Positions 1 to 11,781 of a DNA stretch of 64,000 bases are shown here, piece after piece. How positions within the stretch are numbered: position 1 is the first letter of the stretch; the number at the start of each line of letters is the position of its first letter. The notes beneath the pieces are model-generated. The model did no database searches, was not told where the DNA came from, and saw only the letters and a program-made list of their open reading frames with translations. Position numbers and translations under genes: made by a program. Where the stretch lies: positions 1,984,001 through 2,048,000 of the forward strand of contig JAEILZ010000005.1 in assembly GCA_018873225.1 (NCBI GenBank). The letters are read 5' to 3'. The DNA comes from [Phialemoniopsis] sp. UDSM-2020. Lineage: Eukaryota; Ascomycota; Sordariomycetes; Thyridiales; Thyridiaceae.

Positions 1-217
1 CTCTGTCACCGGCACGTCGTGTTTTGACGAGCGAGTTTACTTCGAGACGAACCAAACTGACCTCGGTATTCCGCCCTGTCCAGGACCTTGTTCGACAATA
101 AACACGTCGAGTTCTGACGCGCCTAACCCCACGGACATTTTCCAACTTTCGCGTCCTCATTCACGGATCGCGATTGCCTCACCGCCTGACGTCTCAGGAA
201 TTGTTTTTTTCAATTGA

Positions 218-256
218 ATGATTGAGTCGCGCTTGTTGGGCTCGGGTCAACATTGA
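218..256 (+). promoter_or_regulatory. Candidate uORF ahead of the C2H2 factor
   Basis: An ATG at 218 opens a 12-codon frame that stops with TGA at 254-256, eight bases before the main ATG at 265. If the transcript begins upstream of 218, this uORF would limit initiation at the main start. The transcription start is not known, so the role is inference. Confidence 0.4.
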
Positions 257-264
257 GAAGGATT

Positions 265-3200
265 ATGGACGGATCTCACTACTCGGCGAACGTGATCAAC
301 AACACATCCACGCCTTCTTATCCATCATCCGGTGCTTCCACTCCGCACAACCTGCAGCCGCAGAGCCTTCCGCCTCACACGCTGCCTCCGCTCCAGCACA
401 ACATGTCGGCCATGCAGTCTGCCTATGGTAGCTACCCACACACCCCGCGGACTCCAGCTACTCCTAACACTCCAGGCTCAAACAACAACATGGGAAACTA
501 TCCCCCTCCTCCCAACCAGAACGCTGGTCGTGGCTCATACCCTATGATGCCTAACAACCCATACGGGCAGCCTCACCAGCCCTACGGCACCCAGTCGATG
601 CTCCCTCAGGCCACGACGACCATGTCGCACCCTCAGCCCATCGCCCCCGCGCCGTCTCCTGGCGCCCGTGGCCCTCCTGTGCTCCGCCCCATGCCCACTG
701 GCGGTGTCATGCCCCAGCAGGGCATGCAGTCTCCCTACGGCCAGAGCCCGCTCATGCCTCAGCCGTCGATGCTGCCCGAGGGTGAGCAGCCGACCCACGT
801 CGTTGGTTCTCAGGGCCGCCGCGGGATTCTCCCCAGCGCTCCTGGCCGCCCCGCTGCTCCTGCTGCTGGCACTGCTGGTGCCAAGGCTCAGGTTCCCCAG
901 AAGGATGCTGACGGCAAGTTCCCTTGCCCGCACTGCACCAAGACCTACTTGCACGCAAAGCATCTCAAGCGCCATCTCCTTCGACGTGAGTCCCTCTCCT
1001 TTACCCCTGCTCCTTGTCGCCTCTCTGTGCGATCAAAACGTGCTTGGTCCTTGACAATCAATCTTTCTTAGACACCGGCGACCGCCCGTACATGTGCGTG
1101 CTTTGCCGCGATACGTTCTCACGCAGTGACATCCTGAAGCGTCACTTCCAAAAATGCTCGATCCGCCGTGGTAACCCCACTGGCGCCAGCCACCTTTCGC
1201 ACCCGCACGCTCACGTTAAGAAGAACCCGGCGGCGCAGAAGCCCCTCCCCGAGGGTGATCTGTCGCACATGAACGGTATGGGCAGCATGCCCGCAGATGG
1301 TATTGTGCACCCTTTCGGTTTTATTCCTGCTCAAGACGGGGGGTTGCCCAATATGACCAATGATCAGAGTAACCTCTCTAGATCAGGCAGCATCAACAGA
1401 CTTGAAGATGCCAATGATCGAGACAGGCGTAATGTGGCGGGATCGGTCATGGGCGCTTCCCGCGGGGCCAGCTTTGATCAATCGTTCAACGGGAACGTGC
1501 CTAACAGCATGGCAGCCAACATCAACCCCCAATTGGCGAACTACCCTATGCCGCCGAGCACGAACGGCATGCCGATGTTTGCGGGACAAGGCCAAGATTG
1601 GTCATCTATGTTCCAGCCTGGTGCGCAAAATACCTTCGTCATCCATCATACCCTCCAACCTAATAATGGACAGACGCAGATCGCAACCAAACCCGTACCT
1701 AATTCCGAATCCGTACCTACAGATGGCTTTCTCCCCGGAGACCATCGCCTCGCCGACGACCGCTCTCTCTTCCTCGGCCACTGGGCCCCGCCTTTCGCTC
1801 AAGATCCTTACCAGCAGCTCTCTAACCAGATCCTCAGTTTCTTTTATCCTCCAGATTCCGTAGTCAACTCGCAGACGACAGGACTCAACCTCTACTTCTC
1901 ACCCGACAACGTCAAGGACTTTCTTGAAAAATATACACATTTCCACGTGCATTTCGCCATCCTTCATATTCCCACCTTCCGTATCATGGATGCTTACACT
2001 GGCCTCCTAGCAGCTATGTGTTGTGTTGGAGCCTGCTATTCCAGCCATGTCTCTGCCGACAATGTGCGCGAGATGATGAACTTTCTCGAGGCGTCTCTGC
2101 AGCGGGACTCTTCAATGCTAGCGTCGCTCAATGGTGGCCAGCTCGACGACAAGTATCGGAACGGTACCTTTGTCAGCAGCGCCCGAGACATTGAAGAGTT
2201 CCAGGCCATCATGCTCATGCACACGCTCTTCATCTGGAATGGAACGCCTGAGCAGCGCGATGCTGCACGACAGATATTCCCTCTGATATGCACCTTGACG
2301 CGGAACGCAGGTCTCTTGACTGTCGCCAATGACGCCTCTTTACACAGCCCACTCCATCAACCGAACGTCTCACCCGCCACCTTTGACTCATCCAGTTTCG
2401 ATTGGGATGTCTGGGTTCAGCAGGAAAAGCGCGTACGCATCATGTACTTTATCTTCTTGGTTGACACGGCAATGGGACTTTACTTCAATTCTGAGGCTGT
2501 CTTTGACCCGATGGAGGTCAGGCTTCCGTTGCCAGCGGACGATGCGGCTTGGGATGCATGCGACAGCGTGCAGTGTGCGGAGTGTCTGGGTCTACATGGC
2601 GCTGAAGCCGCCCGTCGACGCAATCCCGATGGAACGCAGCGAGTTAAGCAACCCGAGCTGCACCTGGCGTTGCAGGCTTTGCTTCATAGCTCGTACCAGA
2701 TGCAGACCGGCACAACAAACCTCTACGGCAAATTCATCATCATCCACGCACTCCTCGCACTCATCCGCGCGGCGCAGCTCCAGGGTCACGCCGCCAACAT
2801 TGGCGGACCAGGCACACCGCTGCTTCAGAATGACTGGATTATACCCGGGCAAGACAATATGGGCAATGGGGCGATGGCTAGCAACAGTGGCAGGGGCACT
2901 CCCGTCGAGGGTGCCCTTCCAGCACAGACTTTGAGGTCCTTCATCACGGCGCTGGACAAGTTTAAGCGTAATTGGGATTCGGACATGGCTCAACAGTTCC
3001 TACCTACTTCGAGCAATGCCAGACGCCATGGGTTTTCTCGGGATGGTATTCACTTTTATTGGCTGGCGAACTACATTTTGAAGAACACACAGCCGTCGGA
3101 TCTGCATCTCGCGCCAGATCAGCGGTTTGCGCAAGTCATTTACCTCCTCAAATCAGTTAAGAGCTGGGTCATGTCGGATGGTGCGGCTAGAGGCGAGGAA

Positions 3201-3350
3201 CTGGGATCTATTGGAGAGATTGACAGGAATTTCGGCGAACAGGACCTGACCTTGGACATGGTGAGGCTCTTCAAACCACTTCCGAGGGTTGTGGATTCCC
3301 CGGAGATCACATCTGTAAACACGGCAATCGGTACAAACAACTTGATGTGA
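265..3350 (+). CDS. C2H2 zinc-finger transcription factor with fungal-specific TF domain
   Basis: Predicted nuclear DNA-binding regulator of 999 aa. Exons are 265-985 and 1072-3350; the 86-nt intron begins GTGAGT and ends TTCTTAG. Splicing restores the inter-finger linker HTGDRPY. Residues 1-215 are Pro/Gln/Asn/Ser-rich and probably disordered. Finger 1 uses C221, C224, H237 and H241. Finger 2 uses C249, C252 and H265 but ends with C269, so it is C2HC. From about residue 530 to 830 the protein resembles the fungal_trans regulatory domain (hydrophobic helices around LLAAMCCVGACYS). This layout is that of Adr1/Klf1-like fungal factors; the target genes cannot be read from the sequence. The start was chosen as the first ATG in the open frame, because the frame upstream only offers a TTG. 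A short uORF precedes it. Confidence 0.9.
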
Positions 3351-4304
3351 ACACTGCACATAGTCTCAGCATCAACGGCGTTCATCTGTTTATTTGGGGG
3401 GGGGGGGGTCGGGATGTGGTTGCGCGTTGTTTTAGAGTTCTTTGCTTTTTTCCCATCTTACTCATTTCCTTTCTTGTTTTTTCCCTCCCATTTCCTCCCC
3501 TTTCATTCCAAAAAGAAAAAAAGTACAACTAGTTACCCTGATGCATCCTGGAACAATGGCGGCTTGTTTGCTATGCATTTGCGTTGGGTTGCGACGATAG
3601 AATTCCGACGAGGGGCTTTGCATTCTAGACAAGTTCTTTTTTCGCGTTTGACATCGTCACTACATATAGACTAAAGGAGGGCTTCGGGGCGGCAATCTGG
3701 TCTGTTCTCCTAGGGAGACAAGGTCGTTATGAACTGTTTATGGCTTGTGGTAGTGGTAGTAATGAATTTCCTGCGATGTCATTGGTGGCTTTGAACCAAT
3801 TCAGTTGTCCACGACTTGTACAGTGGCTTATTGTTGGGGTGCTTTTGTCAGATGGTCTGTAGGCACCTCGATGGGCAACGTTACAGTATATTTAGCCTCG
3901 CGTGTAGAGTCTGTTCGTACTCTCTGCAGGAGGCGGAATACGCTCAGGCTGTGCAGGGTAGAGTGGACAACAGAATGAAAAGCATTTGGTTTCAATGGAC
4001 AGGAGTAGTACTCGGAGTGACGAGATCCTTTGCCAATTTGAGGCCTCGTGATAATGACTGAAAATGAAGACGATCGGGACGTGATGGTATCAGACCCCTA
4101 TATTGCTGTAAAATACACGTCATGATCTCCGCGATTCCAGAAGTCACACGATGAGAGTCCCTATTGGTGAAATACCATGAGACTTCGGCAGGCCAGACAT
4201 AGGTTATACACACCATCATACAAACGGCACCCGCCTCGACCAACAACACTGGCCGTGTTTTGCTGCCAGGCCCTGAAAGTACGATAGATGGTAAGATGAG
4301 TCAA
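3351..4304. other. Intergenic: convergent 3' regions
   Basis: Lies between the converging C2H2 factor and the 71-aa protein gene. It holds a 13-base G run (3396-3408) and T-rich stretches (about 3440-3500) that fit a 3' UTR. No coding frame looks real. Confidence 0.6.
3396..3408. repeat. Poly-G tract (13 G)
   Basis: An uninterrupted run of 13 G just 3' of the C2H2 factor stop codon, probably in its 3' UTR. It is one of three G runs of 13-14 bases in the window. Confidence 0.9.
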
Positions 4305-4613
4305 CTACCGCCTGCTTCCCGGATCCTCTCTCTCAACGACATGAATCTTGGGTTTGTACTTGTCCAGCGCTTCCTTGTCCTGCTCAGAGGGTGTGAAGCC
4401 AAACTTCTCCTCGGCGCGGTCCGACAGGTACAGCCCAATGGCACCCCAGGCAAGGATACCGACGCCAACACCCAGGCGCGCATTGGAAGAGAGGCCCTTG
4501 TATGCTCTAGTAAAACCAAGTCACAGTAAGCATCGATACTTGGTAGGTTGGCAGCCGGCAGATGAGAACGCCTAGTGCTGTTTGGACGGAGTCACTTACG
4601 ACCAAAGAGACAT
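4305..4613 (-). CDS. Small single-TM protein, probably mitochondrial (71 aa)
   Basis: Two exons on the minus strand. Exon 1 is only 14 nt (4613-4600), followed by a GTAAGT donor; exon 2 is 4506-4305 and follows ...TTTTACTAG. The spliced product is 71 aa: it starts MSLWSAYKGL, has a glycine-rich hydrophobic segment at about residues 17-32 that could span a membrane once, then a charged tail (SDRAEEKFGF, ending REDPGSRR). There is no classical cleavable presequence. Size and layout recall small accessory subunits or assembly factors of mitochondrial inner-membrane complexes, but I do not recognise the family and assign no function. It is divergent from the mitochondrial ribosomal protein gene at 5040, 426 bp away, which supports a mitochondrial role only by context. 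Consistent phase and good splice sites support it as a real gene. Confidence 0.72.
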
Positions 4614-5039
4614 GGTGGTTTTGAGCGCTGGTGAGAGAGACTTGTATGGTGGTTGATCGAGTATCTCCACGGTCTCTAATCGTTATGAGGTGCGAAAAGC
4701 CATGCTTTGTCGGGAGACAGAGTGTCTTGATGTGCCTTTCATTCGACAATCTCACTGATGTGAGCTTCCACATGAATTGACATTGAAACCTCGAAATGTC
4801 GATAAGATAAAACAAAGTATCTGGTCAGGATTTATCTGTTGGAAGCACGTATGATTGGTCACCTGAAGGCAAAGTGGGTTGGGAGTTTTGCGCTAGTGTC
4901 TCTCTCCCCGGGCCAAAATTTCAGTGGTGCGAGAGATGCGATGCACTTCAAATGCTGCTCTTCGCGCATGACCTCGACACACATCCGCTGTTGACGGTCA
5001 ATAGCCATTGAACGGTTGCTCAATTCGTCATTAAGCGCA
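4614..5039. promoter_or_regulatory. Shared divergent promoter region
   Basis: A 426-bp gap between the start codons of the 71-aa protein (minus) and MRPL4 (plus). It should hold both promoters. I see no clear TATA box. Confidence 0.6.
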
Positions 5040-5950
5040 ATGGCCGCTCACTTGCAAGTACGGACGGCGATGGGCCGAGTGCTTCAGGCCAGCAAGACCT
5101 CGCCGGCCCGGCCTCAATCTACATCGACCTCCCCTTTCCTCAGCATCTCCCAGTCGTCCCAACCTCGGATGCAACAGACGTCAGCCTTCTCGACTACCCA
5201 GAACCTCTGCAAGCGCAGGAGACACAAGACGCGCGACAACAATCGGCTGCGCGGCGTTTCCACGATCCACCGCTCCGGTCCTCGCGAGTTCCTATCCGTG
5301 TCCAACGATGCAATTCCGCAGCCGCGTGCCGCGTCCGAGTTGCCGCCTGTCGAGGTAGACCCCGACCACGGCCTCTGGGACTTCTTCTATGACAAGAAGC
5401 TTATGCAGAGCCCCGCCGAGGACTCGGCACACGGGCGGGCGTGGTCGGTGGAGGAGCTGCGTCGCAAGAGCTGGGACGATCTGCACAAGCTCTGGTGGGT
5501 GTGCGTCAAGGAGCGCAACAGGATCGCGACGGCAACCTACGCGCGGGACAAGGCGGAAATTGGATTTGGCGAGCATGAGGCTTCCGAGAGGGACGAGGTG
5601 GTATGTGATGGCATCCTTTCCTCAGAACGTCTTGCTTGGGGGGTCGGTCGTACGAGGCTAACAAATTCTTGATGATGGAACAGGTCCGAACGACGATGAG
5701 GGCTATCAAGCATGCCCTAACGGAACGATACTACGCTTGGGAAGACGCTGTGGAAGTGGCCAAATCGGATCCCGAGATCAACCTCTCCGGCGACGGTGTC
5801 GCCTTCACCCCTCTCGAGTATCTAGAGGAAGAGAGCTCAGAGGCATTCGATCAGGAGGAGGGAGCGGCCGGGAAGAAGGGCGCTCAGAGCGTGGACGCAT
5901 CGACCTTGCCTGCTTCTGACAAGCCTGCTCCGGAGACACCGCGTGTCTAG
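5040..5950 (+). CDS. MRPL4: Mitochondrial large-subunit ribosomal protein uL29m (MRPL4)
   Basis: Component of the mitochondrial 54S ribosomal subunit. Exons are 5040-5600 and 5684-5950, with an 83-nt intron (GTATGT...CAG, branch-like GCTAAC at 5657). The product is 275 aa. Residues 1-70 are Ser/Thr/Arg-rich and poor in acid, as expected of a mitochondrial targeting sequence. The uL29m core spans about residues 105-215, with DHGLWDFFYDKK, WSVEELRRKSWDDLHKLWWV and, across the splice junction, EVVRTTMRAIKHALTERYYA. A Glu/Ala-rich tail follows, longer than in yeast Mrpl4. ATG 5040 was chosen because the frame upstream has only a TTG. It is divergent from the 71-aa protein gene. Confidence 0.94.
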
Positions 5951-6635
5951 GATCAATCTCTAGATGATTAGACGAACGCTCAACACCAGCCGACTCTCTC
6001 CCATGGTCTCTCACACGAAGAAGCAAACGCTGAATCTGGGAGGGGAATGCGTCGACTCGGCATGTATAACCACCAGTTCACATACCAGCCATAACATAAA
6101 CTGTACTATCCAGCATGTGTAATATGTACAATATATAAACAATTCAGGCACAGACACATCTGAACTGTTGTTCTTTTCCACAAGCATGCCAAGAGAGATA
6201 AATACCTACCTGCTTAACGGTCAAATGAGCTGAGACTCTAACAACGGCAGAAGCTCCAGCCAGCACCTCCAAGATGACCCCAGTATGATTGGCCAAGACA
6301 GTGGAAGAATCTTTCTGTAACGGGAGTGACTTGAGAACGACACCTGTCGGTGGGCCTAATAAGTTTGACGTTCCTCAAGTTGTTGAAAGTGACAGGGGAC
6401 GAGCGGCCTATAATGTTGCACTAGCGAGGGCGACGCCTCCACACACCAGCACCGACTTGAGGCGGTCCCCTCATTACCAGCATCACTACGACACCACTTT
6501 GCCCCATCAACCCTTCTTCTCCTTGACCGCCGAAGTGCCCTTTCTCCTCCCTCTCGCCGCACTTTTTATTCATACCCATCCTCCAACCAAAAACCCCCGC
6601 CCTACAACATCCAGCGACGCCATATTCTAGACATC
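5951..6635. promoter_or_regulatory. MRPL4 3' region and GDI promoter
   Basis: The first part is the MRPL4 3' UTR. The second holds a TATAAT-like element at 6409-6414, about 220 bp before the GDI ATG, and a C/T-rich tract at about 6480-6620 typical of highly expressed filamentous-fungal genes. The element assignment is tentative. Confidence 0.4.
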
Positions 6636-8592
6636 ATGGAGGAGATTGCCAAGGAATACGATGTTATTGTGCTGGGCACAGGTAAGCAACAGCTCTTCCG
6701 TCACCACCTTACCTGCCCCGCACTGTGGGGTACAGTACAGGGCGTTTGTCCGTGGTGTTTTGTGCCTTGTCCAAAGTCAACAATGAAGTCTAACCGGTGA
6801 ACTTGTCCCGCAACAGGCCTGACCGAGTGTATTCTGTCCGGGTACGCATTTATTAGTCACGGATCCTCGTCTTGAACACCCCGTGGAAGCTAATACAGTC
6901 TCCATCAGTGTGCTGAGTGTCAAGGGCAAGAAGGTCCTTCACATTGACCGCAATGACCACTATGGCGGGTGAGTTGGACACCGACAACACTCGGGCATCC
7001 TCAATGCCCGCATCCAGTATCACTCGCTAATCGGCCATTCTATCTACCCAGAGACGCCACTTCCTTGAACATCCAGGCGGTATGCAACCTTGCCTAACCT
7101 CCCACTCACCGACCCCCCTCCTTTTCCCAGCCAGCCAAATGCTGACTCTCGCCTGTCTGTTTTGATATAGCTCTTCAAGAAGTACGGCCATGCCACCAGC
7201 AACGAGGAGCCGTGGGCCAAATACGGCCGTGTCAACGACTGGAACATCGACCTGATCCCCAAGTTCCTCATCTCCGCCGGCGAGCTCACCAACATCCTCG
7301 TCTCTACCAATGTCACCCGCTATCTCGAATTCAGGCAGATTGCCGGCAGCTACGTCCAGCAAGGCTCCGGACCCAAGGCCACTGTGGCCAAAGTCCCGTC
7401 CGATGCCGCCGAGGCTCTGCGCTCGCCCCTCATGGGCATCTTCGAGAAGCGACGGATGAAGGGCTTTATTGAGTGGGTTGGTAGCTTCGACCCTAAGGAT
7501 CCGGCCACGCACAAGGGTGGGTTTGTCGAATCGCACCAAAACACCACGAGAAAGTATGAGCGAGGCTGATCATTTCCATACCAGGGCTGGATATTTCATC
7601 TTGCACCATGAAGGATGTCTTTGACAAGTTCGGTCTCGAGACCACGACCAAGGATTTCATCGGCCATGCCATGGCTCTCTACCTCAACGACAACTACATC
7701 AACGAGAAAGGCCGGGCTCCCGAGGCCATTGAGCGTATCCGTCTCTACGGTAACTCGGTCGCTCGCTACGGCAAGTCACCCTACATCTACCCGCTCTACG
7801 GTCTCGGTGAGCTGCCTCAGGGTTTCGCTCGATTGTCTGCCATTTATGGCGGCACCTACATGCTGAACACCAGCGTCGATGAGATCGTATACGAGGGTGG
7901 CAAGGCGACCGGAATCAAGGCTACCATGAGCAATGTTGAGCCCGAGATGAAGTTCGAGACCAAGGCAAAGATGATCATTGGAGACCCATCCTACTTCCCC
8001 GGCAAGACCAAGGTCGTTGGTCACGTCCTCCGGGCTATCTGCATTCTCAAGCACCCTCTCGCCAGCACCAGCGACAGCGACTCTTGCCAGCTGATCATCC
8101 CCCAGAGCCAGGTCGGCCGCAAGAACGGTAAGTTTACCGCCGTTTAGCTCTCATAGTAAGATATGGGTGTACTGACCACGTGTAGATATCTACATCGCCT
8201 GCGTTTCTTCCGCTCACAACGTCTGCCCCAAGGGCTACTGGATTGCCATCGTCTCGACGATCGCCGAGACTTCTTCCAACCACCACCTGGAGCTGCAGCC
8301 TGGCCTGGAGAGGCTTGGCAAGATCGAGGAGCAATTTATGGTAAGTGAAGCCAGCTTCAAGTACCCTCGTATTCTTCAGTAGATGCTTATGACTTTCTAG
8401 GGAGCTCCCATCCCCCTATATGAGCCGCTGGACAACGGTACCAGTGACAACATCTTCATCTCCAAGAGCTACGACGCTACCAGCCACTTTGAGACGACTA
8501 CCGACGACGTCAAGGACATCTACCGCCGCTGCATGGGCGAGGAGTTGGTTGTCGAGGGTCTCAGGGAGGGTATCCAGGTCGCTGACGAGTAA
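6636..8592 (+). CDS. GDI1: Rab GDP-dissociation inhibitor
   Basis: Extracts prenylated GDP-bound Rab/Ypt GTPases from membranes and recycles them for vesicle transport; acts in the cytosol. Eight exons: 6636-6681, 6817-6841, 6909-6968, 7052-7079, 7171-7516, 7585-8127, 8186-8340, 8401-8592. These join to 1395 nt and 464 aa, the usual GDI length, and every junction keeps frame. The N-terminal dinucleotide-fold strand reads YDVIVLGTGLTECILSG, as in the GDI/REP family. Further family blocks are VLHIDRNDHYGG, WNIDLIPKFL, YVQQGSGPKA, IYPLYGLGELPQGFARLSAI and HNVCPKGYWIA. The first four exons are very short (25-60 nt), so ab initio callers could miss the N-terminus. It is convergent with NOG1. Confidence 0.95.
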
Positions 8593-9097
8593 AGTTCTGT
8601 TGTGAAGATTGGGAGCACAAAGACGAGGAAGTATGGTAGAAGCGTTTGGTCGCCAATTCAAAAGACCACTTCTTCTCGGGGAGGCGTAATGTTCTGGGCA
8701 ATTGGGCGCCAGCTATTAAAGGAGAGCACTTGAGTACAACCTGTCTAGTTTTCAACCGAGCAAACAAAATTCCAAAATTTGAGCGAGTATTTCCAAAGCC
8801 TTGATTGGCCTTATCTTCACAGGCATGAGCACGGTCAGAAAATCTTTGGGCCGGGAACATGATCGATCATCAAAACAAACGTTCTTTTGTGGTATGCTCT
8901 ATGCTACTCCTTGAGCTAAAGTGGCTATGGGGAGCTAGCTCATCGATAAGACAGAAAATGCCTATATGCCATGAGGGAGAAAACAGCCATTATTTTCCCC
9001 CGTGCCCGTACCGTAAACGCCAGACAGGAAAACGTCCGCATGGAAAGAGTAGTAATCATGTTCGAGAAAAGGAGACCAAGAACAACCATCCCGCTTC
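8593..9097. other. Intergenic: GDI1/NOG1 convergent 3' regions
   Basis: About 500 bp between two stop codons on opposite strands. It is AT-richer than the flanking genes, and I see no coding frame or RNA gene. Confidence 0.6.
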
Positions 9098-11372
9098 TTA
9101 ACGACGAGCCGTCTTGCCCATGCCACGCTTGCCGGCAAACTGTATTAAAGGGAGAAATGGTTAGCCACAATGCAAAAACAAAACAAAAGCGTTGAAAGTT
9201 GTATCAGAAAAGGGATTTAGACTCACCAAGTGCTTGGGCATGGCCGTCGGGACGTGCCTGTCGGCCTCTCCCTGCTTGGCCATCCTGTTCATCTTGCGTT
9301 GGCCCAGCTTGGACTGCCTCTCGGCCTTGCTGCGCACCGTCAGGTCCTGCACGCCGTCCTCCCTCCTGTTGGTCGCCGGCTGGCTGCGGGCGCGGCTCTT
9401 GGACCGCAGGCGGTCGCGGGGCGTAGCGTCCACGTCCATGGCGTCGCCGTCCTCGGTGCCGAGGCGGCTGCGCGTGGTCGAACGGCCGCGGGCCTGCGAC
9501 GCCGCCTGGGCGCGACCGCGGGCCACGATGTCGGTGGTGTCGACGCCGAGCCTGTCGAGGGCGTCGTCCATCTGGGCGAGCGGGATCTTGGTCTTCTTGC
9601 GCGGGATGATGGCGCGGTTCTTGAGCGACTTCTTCATCTTGGCCGCGTTGCGGATGAGGGCTTGCTGCTCGCGGATCAGCTCCGCCTTCTCCAGGACGTC
9701 GCGCTCCTCCTCGTCGTCAATCTCCTCGTCGGAATCGTAGTAGCCCTCCTTCTCGAGACGCTCCTCTTCCTCCTCCAAAGCGGCCAGTCTGGCATCAATG
9801 TCGGGGTCGACGAAGTCGTAGACGTTCTTGCCATCGAAGACCTCGGGAATCTTGTCGTACTTCCACTCGGGATTTTTCAGAAGCCAGTCGGCGCGGAGGT
9901 CGACGTTGAACACACCAGCGCCGCCATTCTCCTCTTCGAGATCCTTTGCGAGTCTCCTCCGCTCCGGGTCGCTCTTGTTGTACTTCTTGAGGTTCTTGAT
10001 AGCATCGGGAATGAAGGCTTCCCGCACAACGCCATCCATCGGCTGTGCCACGTGGATTCTGGTCATGACGTCTGCTAGTCTGCCACCAACGGCACCGCTG
10101 CTCGAGGTACCGGCCTTCAACTTCTGCGACACACGCTCCGCGATGAGTCTCTCACAAGCGGCATTCTTGACAGCCTGCACTCCCTCTTGGGTGTTGCAAG
10201 AGGCTTGCAGGAGCTCTACCTCGCCAGACTTGAGCAGACCTTGCAGCTCAGCCTGAGTCTCAGCATCAAGGTCCTCGGGCTTCATGACGTCAATCTTGTT
10301 GATGACAATGAAGATCAACTTATTGGCGAAAAGAGGCTTCAGACTCTTGAACAGCTGAATCTGCGCCTGGACAGAGTAGCCGCATTGCTCAGACAAGTCC
10401 ATCATGTACAGAATCGCGGACCTCAAGTGTGCAATAGCGGTGATAGACTGCATCTCGATAGTGTTCATCTCCTCAAGGGGGTGGTCCAGAACACCAGGAG
10501 TATCAATTGCCTGGAATCTCAGATCTATTCACGCCTGTGTTAGCACCTCGGTATCCAAACAAGCACCTGGGACCGAACCCGCGAGCAACTTACATTTGTA
10601 GTCAAAGTGACCGCAGAAGAGCGACTTGGTAGTGAAGGCATAGGGCTGAACCTCGACATCTGCTCGGGAAATTGACTTCAAGAACGAACTCTTGCCAACG
10701 TTGGGGAAGCCACAGATGAGGAGCGTCCTAGTGTTGGGGTCGATGGAGGGCAGACGACCAAGATGCTGGCGCACCTGGTCGAGGTAAAGAAGAGGATCCT
10801 TCAGTCGCTTGCACAGAGTAGCCATGCGACCAAGTGCCGCCCTCTTGAGCTGCTTGCACTGATATAAACTCTGGCCATACTTGAGGAGGCGAACATAGTC
10901 TCTGGCAATGGTTTCAATCAAATGCTTCGCAGTTGAGATCTGACCTAGGGCGACGTGGAAGTGGTCTGCGTCGTAAAGGGTGTTGAGGAGATCGCGGTGG
11001 AAGGGATGAATATCCTGCAGGCGGGGGAATGTCGAGATGATCTGGGAGAACTTCTCGGAGAACTGCATGAAGGATCCAATTAGCACCTGTCTTTGCGCTT
11101 CATTTTCCAGCAATGACGATGGTTCACGAAGCTGATAGAACAGCAGATGAACGGCCAAGTGTCCGTATGGAGGATCAGGGAAGGGTAAGAAGGTAACGTA
11201 CAGTTTCAGCAGTGAACTTGACCTTCCTGGTGTAGAAACCTCTGATACGGGAGATCTTGAAACCGGCTCGAATTTGCGTAGGCAAGCGACGCTGGGTCCT
11301 GCTCAGCACAATATCCAGGAACTCCTGGTTCGTGGGAACAGGCGGTATATCTTTCCAGCTCGTGCGAGACAT
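9098..11372 (-). CDS. NOG1: Nucleolar GTP-binding protein 1 (60S biogenesis GTPase)
   Basis: GTPase of pre-60S ribosomal particles in nucleolus and nucleus. Four exons on the minus strand: 11372-11202, 11062-10594, 10524-9227 and 9139-9098, joining to 1980 nt and 659 aa. The N-terminal helical domain starts [20 protein letters not shown] and contains [20 protein letters not shown], the slash marking the first intron. The Obg-type GTPase domain starts near residue 168: P-loop GFPNVGKSS at 175-183, G3 in AIDTPGVLD just after the second intron, and G4 NKID. NOG1 signatures follow ([34 protein letters not shown], acidic coiled coil, [12 protein letters not shown]). The last 42-nt exon encodes the basic tail [14 protein letters not shown] downstream frame without splicing would give an unrelated C-terminus. 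Divergent from URA5. Confidence 0.96.
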
Positions 11373-11781
11373 CGTGGCCGTGGTATTCGTCGTCGATGGG
11401 CTGCCGCAATATCGTGGGTTGGCAAAAAGGCGGCGAAGACCAGAAAGTGGAGATGGAGGCGTAGGAATACAATTTTTTTCTTTCCCGCCATCTAATCGGG
11501 CTGGAAGCGAGGGTCTTATCGCTTATCGGCCAGGGTCTTATCGTGCTGTGGGGCCCATTTTTTTAGTGGTAACCCCGCTATCGAGGTCTCTAGGCTTGTG
11601 AGTCTGGCGCATGTAAATATCATCAGCCCCGCCGAGAAAAAAGTTTAGGAAAAGTTGTGATGCTCTTCCGCTCACCAGAGTGGCATTGGACTGTCAAAGG
11701 ATTGATACAGACTGTCAAATCTAATAACGACCATCACAAATCGCTCCAGGCACCGAAGCGGACCGTTACCAGTTATCGACC
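11373..11781. promoter_or_regulatory. Divergent NOG1/URA5 promoter
   Basis: A 409-bp region between the two start codons. It pairs a ribosome-biogenesis gene with a pyrimidine-synthesis gene, both growth-linked, so shared regulation is plausible but not shown. It contains a T run near 11559 and no obvious TATA box. Confidence 0.5.

Noticed and set aside
9230..10078. 282-codon plus-strand frame across NOG1
   Set aside because: Antisense shadow of the NOG1 GTPase exon; Leu/Val/Ala-rich with no domain.
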